From: Corbicula japonica
Taxonomy: Eukaryota; Mollusca; Bivalvia; Venerida; Cyrenidae
Direction: 5' to 3'
DNA: 64,000 nucleotides
NCBI GenBank assembly: GCA_038501625.1
Contig: JAZAYU010000185.1
Location: 1-64,000, forward strand
Every line of letters starts with the position of its first letter. Positions within the stretch are counted from its first letter, which is position 1. The notes beneath the pieces were generated by a model that worked only from the letters and a program-made list of their open reading frames with translations, did not search any database and was not told the DNA's origin. Of the stretch, positions 46,201 through 56,100 are shown one piece after another. The position numbers and the translations under genes are program-made.

Positions 46201-49200
46201 AATTATCGCAATATTCTTTAATGAAACGCCTAAGAGGTACAAAATCCTGTTTTCAGGCTGGTGCAAATCAAATTGGAACTGACGAGTCGGTGTTTAACAA
46301 AGTGTTATGCCTCCGCAGTTACCCTCAGTTGGTTGCAACATTTGATGCCTACAGAGCGAACTATGGAAAGGAGATCGAGCAAGTGATTAAGGGAGAAACC
46401 AGCGGGTATCTGGAGGACGGGTTACTGGCTGTTGGTAAGTAAAAGGGGATAATTGCATTTACACTAACAGTTTTTTTTAGAATTTCTGCATGATTTGTTT
46501 GTTAATTTCCGTAAATTGGAATATTTTGGCGTCGTGATATTTTGGCCATTTTGCCCAAAAATGCCTGTGTTTTATTTTGGCCGGTTTAATATTGGCCATT
46601 TACCATGAAGTGGCGAAAAATAAACAAAGATACGTTATGTTGTCATGTGTAATGCTTAAAATATTTTAAGATCGACATTTTCAAACATTTATTGCAACAC
46701 ACAATAATCCAACAAACTGAAATACATTCATTAAAATTTAAAATTATGAGATTTATCGGGTTGTTTTGATAAGCGATAAATAATGGTCAACGTTTGCTAA
46801 GTGTGAAAGACAATCTGTATTGTTATTGTGTTTGTTCTTAATGGCATTAAATGGGCTTAATTTTCACCTGTGACATATTTTGGTGTGTTTAAGTTTGGCC
46901 TTTTCGTGGTGGCCAATTATTAACCAAGGCCAAAATATCGCAATCTATGGTATTCTAACACGACCTCCTTCACTTTCTGGACAGACACTAAAACGTTAAT
47001 AGTCGATAAATAAAAGGGTTCTATCATGACGCCAGTTACGAAGTGAATAACAAACATCAAAAATTGTTTATTTATAAAACACCAACGAAAAACAAACAAC
47101 ATAGCGCATCAAAAATGAGTCACGTGATAATTATGAAATTCAGTTGCTTTCTTGTATCACTGAGCAATATCCGGTTGTACTTGCATTTTAGTGGCCCTAG
47201 CACGGAATACACCTGCCTATTTCGCGGAGAGATTGTACAAATCCATGAAGGGAGCTGGGACCAAAGATCAAACCCTGATCAGGGTAGTTGTCAGCAGATC
47301 CGAGGTATATCTTATAAATTATAAATCAATAATAATTATCAATAAAATCAAGCCTGCAATATTTTGATAGGCAGCTTTCATAGTTGCCCTTTCACCTTTT
47401 TAATTATCACAGTTACTGTAGCGTTGTATTAATTGACAATGTATGTAGTGGGGCGACCGAAAAATATATCCCCGTACATACGAACAGCGATGTTATCAAT
47501 AGTATAGCCCTTTGAATGCCGTTGATATTGAGTTTATCGTAAATATTGAATTGCGTTCGACCCTGGGCTAGGCGGCATGAGCAGTCAATTATGCACTCCA
47601 AATAGTGCTCACGAACAGGTTCTATCATGCCGAGCCGGCAATATGTTGATAATTGTCGTTTTCGGTTGCTTTCAAAACCTCTTTTTCATCTATTTGCATA
47701 AAAGACATTATTTTCCGTGTGCACACAGCACTCGGTTTGTTAAGAAAATCTTTGCTAACAAATTTTCAAATCTCAGATAATTCATTATCAAATGCCTTTG
47801 CCAAGACAGCTGTTATCATTGAACCTTTCGTGAGTGGTCCAAAAACGAGGTCATTCACGATGAGAAACGTCAAGTTATGTTGATTTTCAGGTGACAGCCA
47901 CATCTAAGTGTTTGTAATCATTCTAAACATATTACGAGCATTAACACTTGCAGTGTCATTTATTTAACAACATACCATAACATAACTTTATTGGCATAAA
48001 ATAGCATAAAGCAAATTTATAGCCACTAAACAATTGAGGTTGATTTATCAGAGGCAAAAGTCTGATAAGTTTGCAAAAATCTTGTTTTAGTGTAACTGAT
48101 TCTTACATGTACTTACCACCATTAAGGCAATGGAAAACAAAAAAATCAATAAAATACTATTTAATATAAAATATTTCTGACATATGTAATATTTAATGTA
48201 ACTTGTGAAAGTAAGTTAAGAGGAGAGACATGGGCCTTCAAAAACTTGCTATTAAAATGAACAGTAATCCTAGAGACACCCAGCATGAATGCGTACATGA
48301 CAAATATTTTTTCTCAAATCTAAGATGCATCATGAACTAGTATTTTTCAATGATATGCTTTAGTTTGGTCTTATGACAATCGGAAAAGAAACAGGACATT
48401 TTAAATGCTATAAAGCACACGAAGAACGAAAAACAAATTTTAACTTTCCAAAAACCAAGTCGGTCATTAGCATTACCTTTTAACAAAAAGACGACACTGA
48501 AGTTAAAACTTTAAGCCACTTTGAATTTCTTCGGATCAGGGGCGGGGTTTTCTAAATTATCCGTTCCGTCTGAACCGTGTTTGTTTTTATAGATCACTAT
48601 TAACTGGTGGTCAGGTAGTTAGCTTAAATTTGGTCCATTATAATATGTCGGTCATCAGGAAAGCTGACAATAAACTGCCTAATGAATTCATATTAAATCA
48701 TAATTATGTGTAACAATATAAAAAAACTATCTGAATGAAATTATCTTTTACTCTTCAAAAATCTATTTTCCATTTTGAATTTAGGATGAATTGCTATGCA
48801 TTATGCTACACTTATGCAAACTTAATAAGTTCGAAGATTTTAACTGTCTAATTATAATCATGAATGTAGGTTTATTGTAATATATATAATCCAATTAGAT
48901 ACTTGTTAAATGTTTTATTAGAATATTGATTAATCGTGAACCAATTAACCTACAAGAATCGAAGAGCTATATAAATTTACTTATCTGACGCGCAACATCT
49001 CGGAATTAGGCCAAAGTCTGCAATCCGTGAAAACTGTATTCTGACGTAAACATGGCAGTGTAGGTACATAAACATAGCCTTAAAAGTGGTAATCTGTGGC
49101 TAATCAAACATATTCTGTTAAACTTTCCAAACAAACAACACATATTTATAAATTAAGAATGTTATTTGCTGATATATTTCAATAAAAACAAACACGTGTT

Positions 49201-49310
49201 TCAAAACCGGAAATAAACAATACCATGTGCTCACACGCCTAAATAATTAAAAATTCGGGACCCGGAATCCGGTATGTACCGGAATGTCAATTAACCTATT
49301 AACCTATTCG

Positions 49311-49346
<36 letters not shown>

Positions 49347-51237
49347 ATTATTATGTAATTTACAATACTAAATTTATAGATTATTTAGATCCGCAATTTA
49401 TTTGATTGAGTTCTGTACCTATGTGGACTATGTTTGTTTGTTTGTTTGTTTTTTTTTGTTGTTGATGTTGTTTTTTATGAGTACAGGTATATATGTGTCC
49501 ATCTGCCATTGTTAAAGGCAAAAAACAAAACAAACAAACTGTATTCTATAATTCTTTATGCAGAAAAAATGATTTTTTTTTTGTGAACTGTTATATTTTT
49601 ACTTTTTGTTAAAATATTTGTTGTCCTCTTTTTTTGAACAGGGCCATTACCACGTTGACTGTAAATATTGTTAATAATTATGTGTTCTCATGTTTATGTG
49701 TATATACATACTGAGAAAATTGTAAATAAACTTGGAAACTTGGAAGGATAAATTGCTGACCGAATATTTTAAGAACCAGTCTTACAAATTAAAATACTAC
49801 TTACTTATTTTCAATTGATCTTCATTATTAAATACTTTCGTATGTACATTTAAGAACCAAGTAAATCAAACAATGGTAGTTCAAGTCACCATTTAACATG
49901 TTTAAGTTTAATTAATAGTTCGTCAAAGACCTTTTTAATCATTGTCATCAATAATTCGTTTGCGTAAAACCACGCTTGTTCTATTTTGTAGGATGATCAC
50001 GCTTGCGTAAAACCACGCTTGTTCTATTTTGTAGGATGATCACGCTTGCGTAAAACCTCGCTTGTTCTATTTTGTAGGATGATCACGCATGCGTAAAACC
50101 ACGCTTGTTCTATTTTGTAGGATGATCACGCTTGCGTAAAACCTCGCTTGTTCTATTTTGTAGGATGATCACGCTTGCGTAAAACCTCGCTTGTTCTATT
50201 TTGTAGGATGATCACGCATGCGTAAAACCTCGCTTGTTCTATTTTGTAGGATGATCACGCATGCGTAAAACCTCGCTTGTTCTATTTTGTAGGATGATCA
50301 CGCATGCGTAAAACCTCGCTTGTTCTATTTTGTAGGATGATCACGCATGCGTAAAACCTCGCTTGTTCTATTTTGTAGGATGATCACGCTTGCGTAAAAC
50401 CTCGCTTGTTCTATTTTGTAGGATGATCGTGCTTGCATAAAACCTCGCATGTTCTGTTTTGTAGGATGATCACGCATGCGTAAAACCTCGCTTGTTCTAT
50501 TTTGTAGGATGATCACGCATGCGTAAAACCTCGCTTGTTCTATTTTGTAGGATGATCACGCATGCGTAAAACCTCGCTTGTTCTATTTTGTAGGATGATC
50601 ACGCTTGCGTGAAACCTCGCTTGTTCTATTTTGTAGGATGATCACGCTTGCGTAAAACCTCGCTTGTTCTATTTTGTAGGATGATCACGCATGCGTAAAA
50701 CCTCGCTTGTTCTATTTTGTAGGATGATCACGCTTGCGTAAAACCTCGCTTGTTCTATTTTGTAGGATGATCGTGCTTGCATAAAACCTCGCATGTTCTG
50801 TTTTGTAGGATGATCACGCTTGCGTAAAACCTCGCTTGTTCTATTTTGTAGGATGATCACGCTTGCGTAAAACCTCGCTTGTTCTATTTTGTAGGATGAT
50901 CACGCATGCGTAAAACCTCGCTTGTTCTATTTTGTAGGATGATCACGCTTGCGTAAAACCTCGCTTGTTCTATTTTGTAGGATGATCACGCTTGCGTAAA
51001 ACCTCGCTTGTTCTATTTTGTAGGATGATCACGCATGCGTAAAACCTCGCTTGTTCTATTTTGTAGGATGATCACGCATGCGTAAAACCTCGCTTGTTCT
51101 ATTTTTTGTAGATTGATCTGGCACAGATTAAGAAGGAATTCCAGCGCATGTATGGCAAGACGCTGGGTAGTTTTATCAAGGATGACACTAGTGGCGACTA
51201 CGAGAAGCTCCTTCTAGCCATTTGCAAAGAGTCGTAA
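37280..51237 (+). CDS. Annexin gene B (nine coding exons, 320 residues)
   Basis: Exons: 37280-37300, 37934-38009, 41649-41743, 43046-43159, 44630-44720, 45334-45482, 46257-46434, 47192-47304, 51112-51237. All junctions are GT-AG and phases match gene A exactly. The product is a four-repeat annexin expected to bind phospholipid membranes with calcium. N-terminus [16 protein letters not shown]. Calcium loops and cap residues: repeat I MKGIGT T34/E73, repeat II GAGT T106/D145, repeat III QIGT T190/E229, repeat IV MKGAGT T265/D304, all intact. No tryptophan. Exon 3 is almost identical to that of gene A at the DNA level, as are about 25 bases before exon 6. Oddity: intron 8 ends in a 1.1-kb minisatellite made of repeated 3' splice sites, the last being the true acceptor of exon 9. 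Confidence 0.95.
37752..37845. repeat. Foldback MITE family 1, right half (intron 1 of gene B)
   Basis: GACTGGTCGCCATTTCAGCC, ATCAGATGCTTGAGATTTGA, GACTGGTCTCCAATC. It lies about 90 bases before exon 2. Confidence 0.8.
38010..40245. other. Intron 2 of gene B, first part
   Basis: No gene. It contains tRNA-like sequence on the minus strand at 39210-39275, the dispersed repeat shared with 9352, and a (GTCT)n-rich patch at 39450-39500. Confidence 0.5.
39210..39400 (-). mobile_element. tRNA-like sequence joined to a dispersed repeat (SINE candidate)
   Basis: On the minus strand 39275-39210 reads TTAGCTCAGTGGGTAAGG and AGTTCGAATCC, good polymerase III box A and box B matches. The acceptor stem does not close, so it is probably not a tRNA gene. 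Immediately upstream on that strand (39400-39320) is the repeat shared with 9352-9420. Confidence 0.5.
40246..40486. mobile_element. MITE family 2, well-preserved copy (intron 2 of gene B)
   Basis: Begins TAACCCTTTCCTTCATATAT and ends CTATGGAGGAAAGGGATAA. Inner blocks GATCCAGATCAGCCGGCACA, CCGTCTGATCAGGATCTGC, GATCCTGATCGGACGGCACG and GCCGGCTGATATGGATCTAA. The two halves are themselves inverted with respect to each other. Confidence 0.92.
41061..41545. repeat. About 124-bp tandem repeat, 4 copies (intron 2 of gene B)
   Basis: Copies begin with CAGCCTTCCAAAAATAATA near 41063, 41190, 41312 and 41436. Each contains AAAGGGCGGGTGG, GACATGTTTACCGCTGAAT, AGAAACGCCTTGAA and AAAACCAACACTTAAAC. The array ends about 100 bases before exon 3. 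Minus-strand open frames here are the repeat read in different phases. Confidence 0.9.
41835..42052. mobile_element. MITE family 2, worn copy (intron 3 of gene B)
   Basis: CATAGATCCAGATCAGCCAG, CTTGATCTACACTTGTCGCA, TTTAGATCTTTATCAGACGG, GATCTGGATTTAAACTGTTC. Terminal repeats are worn. Confidence 0.75.
42590..42662. repeat. MITE family 2 fragment (intron 3 of gene B)
   Basis: GATGTAGACCCTGATCACCA then TAGGTCTACACTGTTGCA, a small remnant of one palindromic block. Confidence 0.5.
42724..42935. mobile_element. MITE family 5 (CGCGAAAT-rich) copy (intron 3 of gene B)
   Basis: Starts CTGTAGTATAAGTAAATTTC and ends AATTAAATTTTTACCACGGT. In between are TTTTTTCGCG, TTAATTCGCGCAG, TTGATTTCGCGCA and GCGCGAAATACGCGAA. 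Confidence 0.75.
43292..43434. repeat. Foldback MITE family 1 copy (intron 4 of gene B)
   Basis: Near-perfect palindrome: GGAAACGAGTCTCAAATCTC, AAGCATGTGATTGGCTGAAA, GGCGACTGATCGCC, then the complement down to TTTATAACCTTGGGC. Confidence 0.92.
43435..44629. other. Rest of intron 4 of gene B
   Basis: Bases 43440-43622 contain repeated variants of AAGACAGGTGGCTGTT and TGCTAAGGCGGGTTTCACTG, a motif frequent in mollusc intergenic DNA. Otherwise nothing recognised. Confidence 0.4.
45545..45930. repeat. Probable MITE family 5 remnant (intron 6 of gene B)
   Basis: TTTCATTTCGCGGGGACAAA, TTTTCGCTGAAG and AAATAAAGAACTCAGCGAAT plus CATGCGCGAAAAG are scattered over this stretch. The boundaries are unclear. 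Confidence 0.4.
47305..49957. other. Intron 8 of gene B before the minisatellite
   Basis: No gene and no open frame over 60 codons between 47884 and 50324. Minus-strand sequence at about 47955-48005 reads GCCAATAAAGTTATGTTATG, the kind of tail found at the 3' ends of retroelements. AAATAAACTTGGAAACTTGG at 49723-49742 has the same flavour on the plus strand. (ATT)n at 49312-49345 and (TTTG)n at 49432-49460. Confidence 0.45.
49958..51111 (+). repeat. 43-bp minisatellite of tandem 3' splice sites (intron 8 of gene B)
   Basis: Twenty-six copies of TTCTATTTTGTAG followed by GATGATC, from 49988 to 51063, are spaced overall exactly 25 x 43 bases. Each unit reads GATGATCACGC(A/T)TGCGT, AAAACC(T/A)CGCTTG, TTCTATTTTGTAG, i.e. 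a pyrimidine tract plus AG. The 27th and final copy (TTCTATTTTTTGTAG) is the authentic acceptor of exon 9 at 51112. A variant unit with GATCGTGCTTGCATAAAACC occurs at 50427 and again at 50771, 344 bases (8 units) apart, showing a higher-order duplication. The start of the unit resembles the start of exon 9 (GATGATCACGC versus ATTGATCTGGC). Confidence 0.95.
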
Positions 51238-52030
51238 ATGTACAACAATGGCGTCAAGGATACTAACACTGTTGGGACTCTGTTGACCAAAGGAACACTT
51301 ACTGTCTAAGCAACAAGACTTTTGATAAATAATTATAAGTCTGTAAGATCTTACGTACAGTTGTACTACAGGTGTGATTGGAACATAACTAGCATGTTAA
51401 ACTTATATTGGAAAGATTTATAGTGAAAGTATAAGGCATCACTTTCATGTCTTTAAATAGGTATGTTTAAAACCATGTCAATTTCTTTTCTCAAAAATGA
51501 CAATTAAAGTGAGGAACTTCAATTAGTGACAATTTATACTATACTAAAATATTTACTAAGACTTATTTTTCTTCATTTATCTCTGGCGTTGAGTAATCAA
51601 TATTATACATATTATAATATTCCTTATTCTTAATGTTTGGTTTTGATATAAAATCTGAAATGTTCTTTAGTAACTTAATGTCAACAAACTTGTCATACTT
51701 TAATGCCTAAAATCGCTTTGATTAATGTATAATTTTGAAATTATATAGCTAAACATTTTCGTATAATAGAGTATAATTTTTAAGGGATACTGGTGTTTCA
51801 TTTGGACTATTTTAAGTAGTTATTGTGGAACGTAAAGTTACTTGTTAAAAATTTAATATAAAAAAGACGAAACAGTATGTTTTACTTTCTTGTAGAAATT
51901 TATATATTTATATGTAACTGTTTAACAATAAATTTCAATTAATGTTTGTGCTACATGTATGTATTTTAATGTCCTTGCGTAAATCTAATTTGGGGCCCGT
52001 CACAATAGTCACGGGGAAAAGTGTCTTCAA
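51238..52030. other. 3' flank of annexin gene B
   Basis: Presumed 3' untranslated region and downstream DNA. AATAAA at 51927-51932 is the clearest poly(A) signal, 690 bases after the stop. An earlier ATTAAA lies near 51504. Either could serve. Confidence 0.4.
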
Positions 52031-52031
52031 A

Positions 52032-52032
52032 T

Positions 52033-52105
<73 letters not shown>

Positions 52106-52145
52106 CGCCACCACCACCACCACCACCACCAACAACAACAACAAA
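52032..52145. repeat. (CAA)n-(CCA)n-(CAA)n microsatellite
   Basis: About 24 CAA units, then about 8 CCA units, then CAA again. The open frames of poly-Asn and poly-Leu across it are artefacts. Confidence 0.97.
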
Positions 52146-53163
52146 TGTTTATATCTTGAATTATAATATCTGTGTGAAAACCGGTATTTCAACATTTTGA
52201 GGAAAGTAAACATTAGTGATGAAGGCACATTGTGTTTCATAACGCGATAGACTCTCTGTTTCTTTAAAGAATTCTCCTCGTTCTCCTCTATAAAAACATA
52301 TTTGTGCATCCATATTTACCTAAGCTTGTTTCCAACGTTTCGGGGTGGGAGTTAAACGTTTGTCGAAACGTTGAAAATATGTTTTGTCCCTGCGCGTTGT
52401 TGAAAAGAGTAAGTTGGCTCTGTTTTTTTGTATTCGATGATCATTGGTTTCTACAATAAACACTGGTATAACGGTACAGTCGTGGTCTTTTTGAAAACAT
52501 AACCTGTTATATTAACGAGCAAGCCCGGAATATAGGAATACGTTTTCTTTGCAAATACATTTTAAAGCTGAACCCGAAACTGAAAACATCTTCAAAATCG
52601 GACCAATGGTTGCTGAGATACTGTCCATTCAACACTGATCACGGTGCCATATGGCGGCCATTTTGAGGTGACTAGTGACATCATCAATTTATGTGCATAA
52701 ATTGGGTTTTAAGTGTCTACATTTGGTTTTACAAGAAATACTTAAAATCAAATTTATGATGAACTCCGGATATTTTTTAATGGACGAAAAGTTAATTTTA
52801 TATTTAAAATTTCTTCATTTTGTAGTTATACTTGTGCACAAGAATTGATGATGTCACAGGTTACATTCGGATTGTTTACAGTTCGGGATTCACACACTTT
52901 GAAACATCCGAATATATTTTCATTCCCAGTTGGAAGTAATAAAATCTATTCAACCCTACCATAACGAAATATTTAGTCTCTCATTACTCAAGTAGGCCCC
53001 CTATGCGTCAATTGCTTTTGTTTTAACAAACCGGAAACTATTTTGATAATAATGATCCTGTTTACAGATTCATCAGTTTAAATTTTGATGTACTTGTACA
53101 ATAATTTAGTATAACTGTGGTATTTAGTTTTCGCGAGGTGTTTATTAAAAGGACGAGAGTGTT
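52146..53163. other. Upstream region of annexin gene C
   Basis: No gene. Holds the promoter and leader of gene C. Bases 52560-52960 (ATATGGCGGCCATTTTGAGG, TGACATCATCAATT, GATGATGTCACAGG) resemble a dispersed mollusc repeat. No TATA box is convincing. Confidence 0.4.
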
Positions 53164-56100
53164 ATGGCGGCATCGTTAGCGCAGGTAAGTAAACAACGGC
53201 GGCTAGGGGGTGAGGATTGGGGTTCGGGCGGTCGGGGAGAGATGGGGAAAATGAGAAAGTTAGGAAAAATAGAACTTTTTTAAATTTTATAATTTTTTTC
53301 TGCAAATAATGTGAAAAAACTAGATTTAACTGCACTTCCACTAAACAACTACACATAAATGTAAATAGTTTTTAAAGATAGTTTGATTAAAATTAAAATG
53401 TCTGATAGTTCACATTAAAGTGATAAACCGAAAAAAAACTAAATGCGTGGCTGTGCTGAAGATGAGCCTTTCAATATCAATAATATTTCAATATAAAAAA
53501 TAGATATTTCCATTCATTTTATTTTATCTGTTTTATTTCTCACGTTGTTACATGTACCCACATAATATCACCGATGAGAACGTTAAGAAAACGGTTCAAG
53601 TTTTCAAAGATTATTCGTGCGGTTTAAATTGAACAACCTTTGCACTTGGCCCTTATTCTTGTCTTACAGGGAACAGTGACACCATGTTGCTGTTTTTCAG
53701 CGGAGAAAGCGGAGAAAGCGGCGACAGAGCTGATGCAGGCGATTAAAGGATTAGGTAAAGATCACAGTCTTGGTAGTGTTACTTCGTCGCCTTGTCCAAA
53801 CACGTTCAAATTTTAATTTCAAATTTTCGGGCACTCGTCCTTTATCAATAAAATTTCTGAGTTTTCACTTAGACACCCACCTAAATTTAAAGGGTATAAC
53901 TATGTATAGAGTTACTAAAGACTTTCCTTTTGAAAGATTTTATGCATTTCTGATAAAATTTTGATTTTTGAAAGCTCATCGTAAAGCAATTCGAAGTAAA
54001 ACAAAAGTAATTGGCTGCAAACAATTTTACAACAAATTTTAGAATATTCTTGAATTTTATTTAAAATTTGGATCCTATTGGGAGCATTTTAAACAAAAAA
54101 TTCGAAGAATTTGTCTGCAGAAATCATTTGTGCATCAATCAGTCCTGAAACTTACCTCATTTATATATCGAAAAACGAGAAATGGTGACAAGATCATTTT
54201 TATCGCCCACCGTTGCTTTAAGGCCGACTCAATATCGAAAAAAGGAAAAGGAGACTCGATGGCACACTCAACACAGTGAATATTGTAACAAATGATACGG
54301 AAGTAACATTAATCGAATCATCGGAAATAATAATTAAACCGTTCAAGTCTTCCATTGTTATAAACGCTCTATGAAGTGTATAATAATGCTCGTAATAAAA
54401 TGAAAATACAACAGGGACCAGGTTTTAGCAAAACCAGCAAAAAAATACGAAAACGAAATCACCTTTAGATCGTGATGTTGAAAACTTTGATCTGCTATTG
54501 TATTACAGAAAGGGTGGGCAGCAGCCATTTATTCAACGGATATCCGGTAAATAGGGGTACCATGCACTACATGTAGTAAAACTCCGCTCAGAGCTTGTTT
54601 ATGGAGAGCATTCTGGACAAGACCGTCTATTGCTGATCATGATGCTATTACCAATGAAGTTGAGCTTGTCCAGCTTAGCTTTCGTAGGTTCGGCGCGGTA
54701 GACTACAGTATGCGGTACCCTTAAATTTTAAACCAGTCACCTTACCGAATAAAAGTTGGAGAATTGGCTGCTGCGCAACCGTTTATTTGTAACATAGTAC
54801 ACTTAACCAATGTTTTAGCTACACCGATCAAAAAGTTTTAATTTCTCCGCACAGAATTGAAAACAGTCTTCAAATTTGAAACATAATAAGATGCACGATT
54901 TTTACTTCTTTTTCTGAACTTTCATTGAAATCACTCTGTGCGTTCTTAATTAAACGTAGAACATTTCATCGAGGTTCGGGCAAAACCAAAAGTCACAAAA
55001 CTGACCGTAGCTTTTGTATAGATGATATACTGAAACCGGCAAAAACTGCTGAAAAATCTTCTTAGTAACAGCTTAACAATCGCATTATTGCGGAATCGCA
55101 TAGAATTGTTTAAAATTACTTAAAAATCCATATTTAAACAACGAGATATACATTTTTGTTTGCGCAGAATATACACACTACCGACAATTTTGAGACTTTT
55201 GGTTTTACCCTATCTTCATTTAATGTCAGTGGTTTCTAATCGCGTAAAGAGACTTTTTAAAAATGTTCATACAGAAAAGTGAAAATGATGTATCTTATTA
55301 TATTTCATTTTTGCATTGCATATCCCGAACCCTAAGAAATTTAAAACAATATGATCGGTGTAGTTAGAACATTGGTTATTAATGTAGTTAATTGAAATTT
55401 TCAACATTACGATCTAAAGGTATTGTTTGCTAAAACCAGGTCCCTGCAAGACTACCTGCAGTAAAGGTTGCGTATGAAAAGGTTGCGGTTGTGGTGTCAG
55501 GCACCTAATGATTCCAAAATAAGGTTTGATTTACGTGAATGTTGGTCAGAATTGTAGCTTGTCTTAATGCTCAATTGATGGTTTTCAAAGCTAAAAGATC
55601 TCTTGCTTTTCCGACCGACAGGAACAAATGAAGCTAAGGTGATTGAAGTCATGGCGAATCACTCGAACGGACAACGGCAGGAAATCGTATCATCGTTTAA
55701 GAAAATATTTGGAAAGGTACACTGGTTTTATTTATAAACTTGAATGCTAATGATCTTAAAAATATTAACTGCCTTGGTTCATAAAACAGACCATTAACAC
55801 AATTAAATTTTACTCTAAATATTTACTCTAAAAAATTGACCCACATCGTTCAGAAGTTAAACTAAACGAAGAGTACATGTATTTATCCGTTAGTATTTTA
55901 CAACAAAATTTAGATTAAACATGAATGTTTCAACACTGTGAATCGGTGATCTGCCGTTTTTGAAAAAGTAATTCCACAAATTCCAACCCCATTAATTATT
56001 TATAATGTATATTTTCTAATATATTAAAATTCCATTTATGTTTCTCTGAAGACAGTAGCTGATGTTGTTTGCGTTTGTTTCTTTCAAATAACATACCTTT

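Noticed and set aside
50325..50860. Two identical 63-residue minus-strand frames
   Set aside because: They are the 43-bp minisatellite. Their identity reflects the eight-unit duplication, not a gene pair.
49958..51111. CRISPR-like array
   Set aside because: The repeats are contiguous with no unique spacers, and the genome is eukaryotic.
51935..52309. Poly-Asn and poly-Leu frames
   Set aside because: Generated by the CAA/CCA microsatellite.
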